This document shows, in pieces, positions 25,354 to 37,170 of a DNA stretch of 64,000 nucleotides. The stretch spans positions 5,001 to 69,000 of the forward strand of contig BLAL01000059.1 in assembly GCA_015698045.1 (NCBI GenBank), read 5' to 3'. The stretch comes from Rhizophagus clarus. Taxonomy: Eukaryota > Glomeromycota > Glomeromycetes > Glomerales > Glomeraceae. Made by a program: the position numbers and the translations under genes. How positions within the stretch are numbered: the first letter of the stretch is position 1; every line of letters starts with the position of its first letter. Below the pieces are notes generated by a model, which was not told the DNA's origin, made no database searches, and saw only the letters and a list, made by a program, of their open reading frames with translations.

Positions 25354-26861
25354 CCGTATAGTTCCGAAATTAGGCACCCCCGAAATTAAGCACCCCCATA
25401 AATTGGAAAAATATATTACAAATATTGAATAATTAACAATTACAAAACTATTCTTCATCATCATCTGTGTTACTTTCATCAGAAAAAAATTTATCATTGT
25501 ACATGAAATTAATATCAAAAAAGGGGTGATCATCCAATATAATTGTTTCATATCTATATAAAAATAAAGTTATAATTAGAATAATATAATTAATTGTAAA
25601 AGATTTAATTTGAAATGGTTTATATTACCTAGCTTGTGAAAATTTCATATAAATTGATTTCTGATCATCATCCTTTTTACTATTACTATTATCAGTTACT
25701 TCAAAATCCTTATTTTTTATAAAAGTTTAATATCATTTGTTATTTTGCAAGTTTTGAAGAATTGTATAATTACTTCATTTGAAATATTTTTCCATAAGTG
25801 TTTTACCCATCCACTTAACCTTGCATATTTAAGATTTTCTCCAGTAGTAAGTCTGATACTGCCATTGGTCATCCAAAGATGTCATTCTTTTCAAAGGTTA
25901 TCCTTAAATGATTTATTGATTACAATATCCAATAATTAACATAAATTTGTTAACCTACCTAAAATTATAGCTAAATTAAAATCAATATCTCAAAATTTTT
26001 TCTTATCTGATTTCTCTAAATGACCTTTAAATAAATTATAGACCATTATCTTTGAAACTCAGATCTGTTATTATTTCTTAAAATATCATTGAAGTAATCA
26101 ATGTAATTCTTCATCAAATTGCCATCCATCCACCTGTTTTTTAGAATCAGACAATTAATTACACTTGAAGGAATTTATTCTTTACGTAATAATTGCTTTT
26201 TTTAAAATATACAAATCAGAAAAAATTTTGTCTTATCTATAATAAAAATTGTTAATTAATAATTGAAAAATATTTTTTTCCATCTATATTCCAAGTTTTT
26301 TGTCTAAAAAAGTTAAATATATTCACATAGTTATGATATTTTATCAGAAATTTACCAACCTTTTCAATTAAAGTATTATTTATTTCTGATTCGTCACAAA
26401 AATTATTAAAAACTTATTCTATTCTCTAACATTTATAGTAAATAATATACAAACTTTGGTATTTTACAAGAAAATAAATGATTCCTACCTATAGCATATA
26501 TTAAGATAACTGTGAATTAATTTTTTTCATTACTGATACCATAAATATGAATTATTTTATTTCCTTTTTGATTAATAGTAAAATTTCTGGCCATATTGAA
26601 TTATACAGAAATCTCATTCATATTAATAATATTACACAAATCAAAACACTTGTCAGTCTAAAGGCAAATAACAAATTTACAAAAAATTTTCAGCAATTTT
26701 TAAGTTTATGCAAAAAATTTTTGCGAAACCTTTATATTTTTTTATAAATGCTAATATCCAGCAGTTTGACATTTTGAAGTTCTTTCTAGTGTTCCGAATG
26801 AGTCAAGTCAACCTGGGTCAAATAAAATCTGCAATACCATTGTGGATTTTAATATTTTACT

Positions 26862-28507
26862 TAAAGATGTTAACCGTAACTGTAATTATAAGACACAGTG
26901 TTGTAAGTAATAGGTTGCAACCTAGCTTCTTCAGAGCGCAAAAGTTGTAATGCCGTAATTGTGCTGTAATGTTGTAATTATGCCGTAATTATGATTGGCT
27001 TAATCATTAATAAAATCGCAGATTTTTTTTTTATTAACAAAATCGCGGCTCTTTTTTTATTAACAAATTATTTCATTAACAAAATCGCAAACGCGGCTTT
27101 TTTTTATTAATAAAATCACGGCTTATTTTTATTAATAAAATCGCGGCTTTTTTTTATTAACAAAATCACGGCTTTTTTTATTAATAAAATCGCGGCTTTT
27201 TTTATTAACAAAATCGCGGCTTTTTTCATTAATAAAATCGCGGCTTTTTTCATTAATAAAATCGCGGCTTTTTTCATTAATAAAATCGCGGCTTATTTTT
27301 TATTAATAAAATCGCGGCTTATTTTTTATTAATAAAATCGCGGCTTATTTTTTATTAATAAAATCGCGGCTTATTTTTTATTAATAAAATCGCGGCTTAT
27401 TTTTTATTAATAAAATCGCGGCTTATTTTTTATTAATAAAATCGCGGCTTATTTTTTATTAATAAAATCGCGGCTTATTTTTTATTAATAAAATCGCGGC
27501 TTATTTTTTATTAATAAAATCGCGGCTTATTTTTTATTAATAAAATCGCGGCTTATTTTTTATTAATAAAATCGCGGCTTATTTTTTATTAATAAAATCG
27601 CGGCTTATTTTTTATTAATAAAATCGCGGCTTATTTTTTATTAATAAAATCGCGGCTTATTTTTTATTAATAAAATCGCGGCTTATTTTTTATTAATAAA
27701 ATCGCGGCTTATTTTTTATTAATAAAATCGCGGCTTATTTTTTATTAATAAAATCGCGGCTTATTTTTTATTAATAAAATCGCGGCTTATTTTTTATTAA
27801 TAAAATCGCGGCTTATTTTTATTAATAAAATCGCGGCTTATTTTTTATTAATAAAATCGCGGCTTATTTTTTATTAATAAAATCGCGGCTTATTTTTTAT
27901 TAATAAAATCGCGGCTTATTTTTTATTAATAAAATCGCGGCTTATTTTTTATTAATAAAATCGCGGCTTATTTTTTATTAATAAAATCGCGGCTTATTTT
28001 TTATTAATAAAATCGCGGCTTATTTTTTATTAATAAAATCGCGGCTTTTTTTTTATTAATAAAATCGCGGCTTTTTTTTTATTAATAAAATCGCGGCTTT
28101 TTTTTATTAATAAAATCGCGGCTTTTTTTTATTAATAAAATCGCGGCTTTCTTTATTAATAAAATCACAGCTTTTTTTATTAATTTGTATTAAAAAAATG
28201 TTAACCATTTTATTATTACTAATACGAATTAAAAAAACATTAAACGTTTTTAACATTTTTTTTATTAATAAGAATTAAAAAATGTTATCACATTAATACT
28301 ATATATACCAAAACTATGCCGCGGCACTATGTAGGGAGTTTTGGCAGGCAACCTTAGGCGGCATTAAGGCATTACAGCCTAATTACGACATTACGGCCCA
28401 ATTATGGCATTACGGCCTAATTACGGTATTACGAAAAGTGTCATAACTGTAATGCCGTATGTTGTAATATTACGGCATCGTCTAATCAATTACGGCTAAC
28501 ATCTTTA
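26862..28507. mobile_element. Non-autonomous TIR element, 8-bp TSD, minisatellite core
   Basis: A perfect 8-bp duplication, ATTTTACT, lies at 26854-26861 and 28508-28515. Inverted ends: TAAAGATGTTAACCGTAA on the left and TAAAGATGTTAGCCGTAA as reverse complement of the right. Subterminal regions are rich in GCCGTAATTA and TTACGGC words. The TAAAG start and 8-bp duplication fit hAT elements, though this is only suggestive. The uninterrupted target sequence is seen in the sister copy at 50386-50416 (TTTTAATATTTTACTAATAAG), which confirms the insertion point. No gene is inside; the core is the 26-bp array at 27010-28175. A CpG-poor relic of its left part is at 48510-48665. Confidence 0.85.
27010..28175 (+). 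repeat. 26-bp minisatellite (GCGGCTTATTTTTTATTAAT...)
   Basis: About 45 head-to-tail copies of a 26-bp unit made of GGCTTATTTTTTATTAATAA followed by AATCGC. The central ~29 copies (about 27290-28050) are almost identical, apart from one 25-bp unit near 27810. Copies at both edges have lost or gained Ts or carry AACAAAATCG, the usual pattern of central homogenisation. There are no unique spacers, so it is not a CRISPR array. Confidence 0.93.
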
Positions 28508-30488
28508 ATTTTACTAATAAGAAAATGCGTTTTTATTAGTAAAAAATAACAAATTGGCTAGATAATTTGATGGCTATTATACAACTCATCAAATTATCTG
28601 GCCAATTTAATATTTGTTATTAATACCGTTAAAAGAACGTAGCGAAAATGTTATTATATCAGTAAATTATTTTAAAAAATGTTTCGCAACATTTTATTCA
28701 ATAAATTATTAAAAAAAAACTGTTAGCAACGTTTTTTTATTAATTAAAAATGTTGTGAAAAATGGTTAATTAATATGTAAAAAATATTTTACAATGTTTT
28801 GTTAACATCATCAAAAAATGTTGCGAAAATATTTTTTCGTTAAGTAAATTGCTAAAAAAAATATTTCGCAACATTTTTTTTATTAATCCAATTAAAAAAT
28901 GTTGAGAAAAATATTTTTTTTATTAATCCAATTAAAAAATGTTGAGAAAAATATTTTTTTTATTAATCCAATTAAAAAACGGTAAGAAAAATATTTTTTA
29001 TTCATTATTTCATGTGTAAAAAACAGTTCGTAATGTTTTTTTATCAACACAATTAAAAAACATTGTGAAAGATGTTTTTTTTTGTTAATTCATATGTAAA
29101 AAATATTTCGCAACATTTTTGTTAACATCGTCAAAAAATATTGTGAAAACATTTTTTTGTAAGTTAAATTGCTAAAAAAAAATTTTTGTAGCATTTTTTT
29201 ATTAATCTAATTAAAAAATGTCAAGAAAAATATTTTTTCTTGTTATAAATTGTTAAAAAAAAATGTTAAGCAATATTTTTTTTATTAGTCTAATTAAAAA
29301 ATGTTGCGAAAAATATTATTTTTTTGTTAATTTATATGTAAAAAATGTTTTAAAACATTTTTTTATCAATACAATTAAAAAACATTGTGAAAATGTCTTG
29401 TTTCGTTAAATAGTTAAAAAAAAGTTTTTGCAATGTTTCTTATTAACACAATTAAAAAACGTTGCGAAAACTTTCTTTTATTAAGTTGTTTAAAAAAAAT
29501 ATTTCGCAATGTTTTTTTATTAATCTGTTTTATTTATTAATTATTAAGAAAAAAAATGGTTCGCTAACGTTTTTATTAACAAAACATTTTTTATTCACGT
29601 TTTTTATTAATACTAGTAAAAAAAATTGCGAAAATATTAAGTTATTTAAAAAAAAAATTTTGGCATTTTTTTTAATCAACTGTCTATCAAATTCTTGAGT
29701 AGAATCAAGTCAAATCGAGTCGATCTGAGTTGATTTTTTTTTGAGTCGAGTCAAGTCAAGTCTACAAATTTTATAATTTTAACTTGACTCAACTTGACTC
29801 AATTTTTTTGAGTCAAGTACAATTTTGTCTAATAATCAACTTGATTTGACTCGTTCAAAGCTTTATAAATATCTACTATATCTGATTTTTTTAAGATATC
29901 TAACATTTTAATCTGCAAAATTTCATATATTACTGTTAAATCTTACTTTCTCTGCTCTATAAGTCAGCTATATAATTTTGTTTTAGCCTTAGACTTTTCT
30001 TTTCAAACTAACTTGTGTATTATTTTGATTTATTTCAACTTTTCAACTTTTACTTATTTTGACCTAATGCCCAACTATATTACTATCTAAATTGAAATAT
30101 CTTGCTACTTTATTTCTTCTATATTCTTTAGCAAAAATAATAACTTTTCTTTTTTGTTTGATAGTATAAAAATTTTGGCTGCATTTAACAGTTTTTTTTT
30201 ATTTAGTAATCTATGGTATCAAAAATAAAAAAAATAAAATAAAAAAAAATATTTTCACTAATTTTGTATTATAAAGAGTATTTTAACCAAACCTCATTGT
30301 ACAACCTGATTATCTAATCGATTTATCAGATGATAAATTAGTTCAAAAAATTATCAGAATTATCAAAACTTCATAAAAAGAATTTTTGTAAGTACTTTGA
30401 GTTAATTAAACAATAAAATTAAAAAATCATCTGAAATTAAGCATCTCTATAACAAAAAAAGGATGCTTAATTTTAGAACTATATAGTA

Positions 30489-30970
30489 ATAAAGAAAAGA
30501 AACTTAGTAAAGTAAAGTAAGCATCTTTTAACCAAGATCAAGAAGATTAATTGTAAATAATTATACCTTCGATACTTTTTCAAAAAAATCTATAAGGAAA
30601 AGAGGTTGATTTAAGAAATATTTCACAATCTTAATTTTCCAAAAATTTCATTTATTTCAGGTAAAAAAAATCATATAACCAAAATTTTATTTATTTCTAA
30701 TAAGAAAAATATTATTTGTTTATATTAAAGAGCTTATGATGCAAAAAGTTTTACAATGAAAACTAATCAAGAAAAAATACTAAGATGGTATTTATGCTAA
30801 GATAATATTTATTACTAAAGAATTTTTAATTATAATTAAAGATATTATGACCAATAGTGAAAAAAAAATAAAGATTAGGATTTTATTCTTTCTAATATTA
30901 AGTGAAATAATTTATACATATAAACAATAAGTATAAAATCTTAAATAAAAAATATATATTTACAATATAA
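30489..30970. other. AT-rich spacer without recognisable genes
   Basis: Lies between the pogo-like element and the second transposase pseudogene. Only short frames are present and I see no motif. It may contain the 5' part of that pseudogene or of its parent element. Confidence 0.4.
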
Positions 30971-31242
30971 ATTAAATAATTTTATTAAGCAATTAAAATT
31001 AATTGCCAATCTGACTATAATCAGTACTGACTTATATATATGCATAATATAAAATTTGGAATATTAATCTTATAGATTTTTCAAGTCATTTAAAATCACA
31101 AATTACTTATCTACACATAATATCTAAACATAAAAATATTGAAGTCACTTTAGTTTTAGCAGAAATACTAATAGAAAATATACATTATAAACTATTTTTA
31201 CATTATTAATGAACTTTACAAAATGAAAATATAATTGAACCT

Positions 31243-32146
31243 AGGGCTCCGATCGGTTTCGGTAATTACCGAACCGTACCGACCGGTTTCGGTATCGGAG
31301 CGGTTTTGGTTTTATGATTTATCGAACCGAAACTTTCGGTTTCGGTATCGGTTTTGCGATTTACCGAACCGATTTACCGATAATAAAAACGTTTTTTTTT
31401 ATAAGAAAAACGTAAATAATGTAGTTAAAAAAAACGTTGCGAAACGTTTTTTACATAAACATTTGATATAAAAAATAACGTTTCGCAACGTTATTTTTGC
31501 GGAACTTGTAAAAAACGTTGCGAAATGTTTTTTACATAAACGATTTGATAAAAAATAACGTTTCACAACGTTATTTTTGCGAAACTTGTAAAAAACGTTG
31601 CGAAACGTTTTTTACATAAACGATTTGATAAAAAAAATAACGTTTCGCAACGTTATTTTTGCGGAACTTGTAAAAAACGTTGCGAAACGTTTTTTACATA
31701 AACGTTTGATATAAAAAAAATAACGTTTCGCAACGTTATTTTTGCGAAACTTGTAAAAAACGTTGCGAAACGTTTTTTACATCGGAAATTTAATATAGAA
31801 AACAACGTTTCGCAACGTTATTTTCCTTTTTATTTAAAAACGTTGCGAAACGTTTTTATAAAACGATTTAATATAAAAAAAACGTCTCGCAACGTTTTTT
31901 TTTGTCACTTTAATAAAAAACGTTGCGAAACGTTTTTTTATGGATGATTTGATAAGAAAAAATCGTTTCGCAACTTTTTTTTTGCTAAACGTTGCGAAAC
32001 GTTTTTTTACTAAACTCGTTCAGTAAATCGGTTCAGTTTTCGGTAATTACCGATCGGTTTCGGTAATCATTAATACCGATACCGATTAATTCGGTTCAGT
32101 ATCGGTTTTTGCAAAAACCGAACCGAACCGAACCGATCGGAGCCCT
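31243..32146. mobile_element. Young TIR element, perfect 10-bp TSD (family C)
   Basis: A perfect duplication AATTGAACCT lies at 31233-31242 and 32147-32156. The inverted ends begin AGGGCTCCGATCGGTT, identical at 16 positions. The interior (31390-32000) alternates AACGTTGCGAAACGTTTTTT and AACGTTTCGCAACGTTATTT about every 80 bp, so each strand can form many hairpins. CpG is abundant, unlike the diverged copy at 12598-13359. The 904-bp element has no coding capacity. It is inserted in the coding relic between NENIIEPL and its continuation. The 10-bp duplication fits a MULE-like element. Confidence 0.9.
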
Positions 32147-32170
32147 AATTGAACCTCTAATACCTATATA

Positions 32171-33940
32171 CAATGGACATTAAACCAAACGCACCAAAAT
32201 TTTTTAAAGTTGTTAATTATTCTTATTAAATCAGTTTAAATCCAATTAAAATAAAATTTAAAACATAAATAATATATGATATAAACTATTAAAAAATAGA
32301 AAATTAAATATAAATTCATTAATTAGTTTTTTAATTACTTAACATTAAACCAAAAAAACTTGGTGCTTTTGTTTTGCTGCTTTTTAAAATTTTTAAAAAA
32401 TCAAAATTTTTATAAAATTATATTATGATTTTATAATAAAAAAATGTAAAATTAATTATTAAATAGCTTAAATTATTGATTAAAATTAAAAAAAATTAAT
32501 ACTTTTTTTAATAATAAATTAATTTATTTATTTATCGCCATTTTCGAATTACTGTGATCGGTAACTAATTTGTAATAATAAAAAATTGATTTGAAGATTA
32601 CAAAAATAAAATCACGTTGTATAATGAAAACTATGACTATCATTTGATCTGTATAACTCTAAGCCACCATTACATAACATCATTAATGAATTTTTTATCA
32701 TTCGCCTTTTGTTTTTGTTTTAGCTTATAAACTGATTCCTGAAAACCGATTCTTAAAACTGATTCCTAAAACCAACTCCTAACGATTCTAGAGGTTCACT
32801 ACTAAGTATTAGGTAATATTTTTTTTATTTTATTATTTTTTTTCCTTTTTTTTCGTTTCTAATTATTTTTTTTATTTAGATCTTTAGTTTTTAATAAATA
32901 AAAAAAAAACACCATAAAACATCTGATAAGTATAGTAAAAAAGGCCAAGATGTTAAGTTTAATGTTTTTTTAAAAGAAATAGTTATAAAAATGGACTTTT
33001 GATGTGTTTATGATAGTATAAACTAGTAGTATTTTTGATAAATTAATTGTTTTCGGTTGTTTTTAGTGTTTTTGATGTTTTAATTTTAATTGATCAGCAA
33101 ATCACCTGATCACACTAATTCGAAAATGGCGATAATAAATATAGTTAAAAATTATTATAAAACATATAAAATTTACAATTTTTTAGTATAAGGTTTTTTT
33201 TGAATAAAATTAGATTAAAGATTTTTATAATAAAATAACACTAAATTTTAGATTCTCCTAGTTAAGGGGAATATGCAAAAAAAAATTGCATTTGCAACAA
33301 ACCTCTAGTTAGTAAGAAATTGCTTGTTATAAAATGGTAATAATTTTCATTTTATATATAGAAATGATTTTTATTATATGTAAAATAAAAATCATTACTA
33401 TTTTTTAACTAGAGGTCCATTGCAAATGCAGTTTTTTTTCGCATATTTTTCTTAATTAAGAGAATCTAAAGTTTAGTATTATTTTATTATAAAAATTTTT
33501 AATCTAATTTTATTCAAAAAAAACCTTATATTAAAAAATTGTAAATTTTATATGTTTTATAATAATTTTTAATTATATTTATTAAATAAATAAATTAATT
33601 TATTATTAAAAAGTATTGATTTTTTTTAATTTTAATCAATAATTTAAGCTATTTAATAATTATTTTACATTTTTTTATTATAAAATCATAATACAATTTT
33701 GTAAAAATTTTGATTTTTTAAAAATTTTAAAAAGTAGCAAAACAAAAGCACCAAGTTTTTTGGTTTAATGTTAAGTAATTAAAAAATCAATTAATGAATT
33801 TATATTGAATTTTCTGTTTTTTAATAATTTATATTATGTATTATTTATATTTTAAATTTTATTTTAATTGGATTTAAATTGATTTAATAAGAACAATTAA
33901 CAACTTTAAAAAATTTTAGTGTTTGCTTTGATACCCACTG
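32171..33940. mobile_element. Foldback element: near-complete palindrome with nested MITE
   Basis: The two halves are imperfect inverted copies of each other along nearly the whole length; for example AAAACTTGGTGCTTTTG (about 32354-32370) matches CAAAAGCACCAAGTTTTT (about 33742-33760). The symmetry centre is near 33360. Ends are CAATGGACATTAAACC and, inverted, CAGTGGGTATCAAAGC, each next to TA (32169-32170, 33941-33942). TA targets and CAGTGGG ends suggest a Tc1/mariner-type foldback MITE of about 1.17 kb before the MITE at 32535-33132 entered its left arm. Confidence 0.78.
32535..33132. mobile_element. Tc1/mariner-type MITE related to the element at 59211
   Basis: Flanked by TA (32533-32534 and 33133-33134). 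Inverted ends TCGCCATTTTCGAATTA are followed by CTGTGATC and GTGTGATC. The full-length element 59211-62718 has TCGCCGTTTTCGAATTACTG ends, so this 598-bp copy is a deletion derivative probably mobilised by that transposase family. Its interior includes GATTCCTGAAAACCGATTCT repeats and no gene. Confidence 0.85.
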
Positions 33941-35104
33941 TATATTAATCAAAAAATATATACTTTTTTTAATAAACAAGAGTTTATAATTAGAATTTTG
34001 ATTGGTAATAAAGAAAATGCAAAGTATTTTGGTCATTGTTGTAAATCAGAAACTGTTTCAAACAATATAAAAAACTCTATCTCTGAAGCTACTATTTCAA
34101 GTTTGTATATACAGATTTTTTAGAGCAAGATTAGAAAATCAGATATTATAGTTGTTAATTATAATAACTAATACATAAGCAAATATCTTTAAGAGGATAT
34201 TTTATTTTTTTTTTATTTTTTTTTATTTTAATAAAATAAAAATTTTTGTATTTGGATTTAATACTTCATCAAAACCTGAGTTTTATAATGCTGGATTAAA
34301 ATATATGTTATTTTTTATTCATGTTTATAAAAAAATAAAGTTTTATTTGTATTAAAAATAGAAAATAAAAAGTATATAATTGAAGTTTATCAAGACTATT
34401 AATATGTCAAAAATTTAAAAGTTATTTATCAAATGAAGTTTAGAATGCTTTAAGTATATTAAAAAAAAAAATATAATAACATTACACTTTTTGGATTAAG
34501 TAATCCTACTACATAAAAAATTCTCAAAAAACATCATGTTTCTACTTGCAAATCACGTAATTGGACTAATTATACATTTATAAAAATACTTTTTAAATAT
34601 CATCTCAAATAACAAATATGTTTAAATGTAGAATAATATAATTTATTTGAAAGTTAAATAAATCAAGAAAATAATATTATTAAATTATATTCACATCTGA
34701 AGTCTATTTATCTGGTTCACCATAAATTTAAAAATTGAGAAATAAAAGCATGGCAATGTATGCTAAAATCTGCTAGATGTTATAATATAATTTTTTTTAT
34801 AAAAGAAAAATCAAAAATTTGTAAATATTATGTAAAATAATACAAAATAAATAAATCTATTATTTTATTTTGATTTTATTTTATTTTTTTTAGTATCAAT
34901 TTTAGACTAAAGCTGCTAATCCAACAAAAGATAAGGAAACATTACTATTATTATATAAACTTGGATTTTTTACTTCAAATTCTTTATATCAATACAATAA
35001 TACTCAAACTTTTTGGAAATATTTTACACAAGTTTTACAAGACAATAAAAAAAATAAAAATGAAAAACAATGAATTTTATTTATTATCTTTTATTAATTT
35101 TTAT

Positions 35105-37170
35105 GAATCTTGCTAATTTGCTCCGCAGGTGAAATCACCTAGGTGATTTTACCTATAAATAATTTATTAAAATCAGGTGATTTTACATGTATAAAAAATT
35201 TTTAATAAATTTAATAGTACGCAAATCTTTATTAATTAATTTTAAAATTTAATTGGCTAAAATTTATAATATTGTTTACGTAAAAATTTAATGATCGTAA
35301 GAATATTGTCCAGTCAAATGTATCGCTAATTTGGCAATAATTTTCTGTACAAAAAAATAACAAAATTAACTGACTTTATTTCTTTAAATCCTGTTTATCA
35401 AAGTTAATATTTTTTACAATTATTTATCTTTAACATAACTAGTAATGATAATAATGATACAAAAAAGAGAAGCCTAACAATTATGATAATAAGAAAGAGA
35501 AATAATGGAAATAATATTAGAAACAAATAATTGGAGATAACGAAAATGATAGGAAACAAAAGATATAGTAAAAAAAAAGAAAGATAGTGAAAAGAAGAGG
35601 GAAAGAATGCGAAAATAAAAGGAACAGGATCGAAAACAAAAGGAATAGGGACAAAATGAAAGGGGATAGAAATAAAAATAAAAAGATAATGGGAGGGGGC
35701 AAAAAAAGAGAAAAGATGACAAGAAGGGGACAAAAAAATGAAAGGATGACAAAAGGGAGATGAACAAAATGAAAGGATGATAAACGAAGAGATGATAAGA
35801 AAGGAATGAAAAAATGAAAAGATGATGAAAAGGAGAAATGAAAAGATGACAAAAATAAATGATGATAAAAACGAAACAATGATAAGAATGAAATGATGAG
35901 GATGAAATGATAATTGATGATGAAGACGAAATGATAATTGATAATGAAGACGAAACGATAATTGGTGATGAGAACAGATAAAACAATAATCAATGATAAG
36001 GATAGACAAAACGATAATTGATGATAAGGATGAAATGATAATTGATGATTAAGACGAAACAATGATTGATAAGGATGAAACAACGATGAGGACAAAATGG
36101 TAATGAGGATGAAATGACCATAAGAATGAAAGGAAAAAGGAGTGATAATGAAAAAGAAGAAAGTGAATAAAAACAAAAAAAAGGGGAATAAATTAACAAA
36201 AGATAAACCATAAAAAGAAGAAAAAATAGTTAGTAAAAATGAAATATGAAAATGAAATTGAAAAAAAGATAAGAAAAAACGCCATACCTTGTTCGCAAAA
36301 CTAAGACTTAAAAAAAACAAAAGGAGGCGAAATGATAAGGATGAAATAAATTGATGATGAGTGTTCGCAAAACTAAGACCTAAAAAAAACAAAAGGAGGC
36401 GAAATGATAAGAATGAAATAAATCGATGTTGAGGATGAAATGATAATTAATGATGAAGGCGAAATGATAATTGGTGATGAGGACAGATGAAACAATAATC
36501 AATGATAAGGATGGACAAAATGGACAAAATGGTGATGAGGATGAAACGATTATAAGAATGAAAGGAAAAAGGAGCGATAATGAAAAAGAAGAAAGTGAAT
36601 GAAAACAAAAAGAAAAGGGGAATAATTTAATGAAAGATAAACCATAAAAAGAAGAAAAAATAGTTAGTAAAAATGAAATATGAAAACGAAATTGAAAAAA
36701 AAATAAGAAAAAAATGCCATACCTTGTTCGCAAAACTAAGACCCTAAAAAAAACAAAGAGAGGAAAAAAAAAAAAAATAATATACCATCATTTAATGTAA
36801 ACCTGGAAGAGATTAAAGACCTAAAAAGAAAGGAAAAATAATAAATGGAAAGGAAAATGAAAACAAAAAGAACAACAAAAAATAACATACATTTGACACA
36901 AAATTAAAAGAGCTTAAAAGGCCTAAAAAAGAAAAGAAAAAGGAATTAGAAATAACTAGAAAGAAAAGTGAAAACAAGAGAAGGAAAAAAAAACATACCT
37001 CGAAACTGGAAAACCTAGAAAAAAAAAAATAATCAATTTAAAAATTAAAAATTAATCAGGTGATATCACTTGCTGGGTTAAATCATCTATATCGAAATAA
37101 ATAAATTATAAAAATCAATCAGGTGATATCACCCGAATTATATCATCCCCGGTTAAAACTAGTTATAATC
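35105..37170 (-). mobile_element. Large TIR element with 9-bp TSD (family B, copy 2)
   Basis: A perfect 9-bp duplication, AATTTTTAT, lies at 35096-35104 and 37171-37179. The plus strand begins GAATCTTGC and ends GTTATAATC, the reverse complements of the ends of copies 1 and 3. Removing the element and one duplication restores the plus-strand frame FY*FLYIELTNNL of the surrounding transposase relic. On the minus strand it has the same micro-exon-like units (GTCTTAG...AACAAG blocks near 36288-36310 and 36722-36741, a truncated one near 36362) and TCATC-type minisatellite. It keeps the roughly 18-bp segment missing in copy 1. Confidence 0.9.

Larger units (their letters stand above)
26788..29864. 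mobile_element. TIR element of the 'GAGTCAA' family, itself interrupted
   Basis: It matches the element 50186-51615: same left start (AGTGTTCCGAATGAGTCAAG against AGTGCTCTGAACAAATCGAG), same block AATTGGC.AGATAATTTGATGG, same inverted arrays of AACATTTTT/TTGCGAAA words, and same right end with GAGTCAAGTCAAG and TTCAAAGCTTT. The left terminal part is shortened relative to that copy. I found no clear target duplication here (AGTTCTTTCT against ATAAATATCT). It interrupts the pogo-like transposase pseudogene and contains the element 26862-28507. Confidence 0.7.
25445..30200 (-). pseudogene. pogo-like DDE transposase, split and decayed
   Basis: The N-terminal helix-turn-helix region lies at about 30170-29890: KQKRKVIIFAKEYRRNKVAR, YFNLDSNIVGH. 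After the nested element the frame resumes: CWILAFIKKYKGF near 26770, then NIINMNEISV*FNMARNFT near 26615 in place of the usual NMDETPVWFDM, so the first catalytic Asp is now Asn and Trp a stop. Later the region reads WMDGNLMKNYIDYF (about 26130), KKF*DIDFNLAIILGRLTN (about 25970, equivalent to the D..AVIPGGLTS block), WHLWMTNGS-like residues near 25875 and WVKHLWKNISNEVIIQFFKT near 25790. It ends with an acidic DESNTDDDEE tail at TAG 25448-25450. An intron (donor GTAATA near 25629) precedes the last exon. It is clearly non-functional. Confidence 0.82.
25354..30486 (-). mobile_element. pogo-like (Tc1/mariner superfamily) element, nested insertions
   Basis: Both ends are next to TA (25352-25353 and 30487-30488). 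The left end CCGTATAGTTCCGAAATTA and the reverse complement of the right end CTATATAGTTCTAAAATTA match at 15 of 19 positions, three of the four differences being at CpG sites. A second GAAATTAAGCA word follows in each terminus. The interior encodes a decayed pogo/Tigger-type transposase on the minus strand, split by the element 26788-29864. Its own length without that insert is about 2.05 kb, normal for pogo-like elements. Confidence 0.8.

Noticed and set aside
27010..28175. CRISPR-like direct repeat array
   Set aside because: Units are contiguous with no unique spacers, and the context is eukaryotic and inside a transposon.
26788..29864. Target duplication for this element
   Set aside because: The 10-bp flanks AGTTCTTTCT and ATAAATATCT agree at only about half the positions; the element is supported by comparison with 50186-51615 instead.
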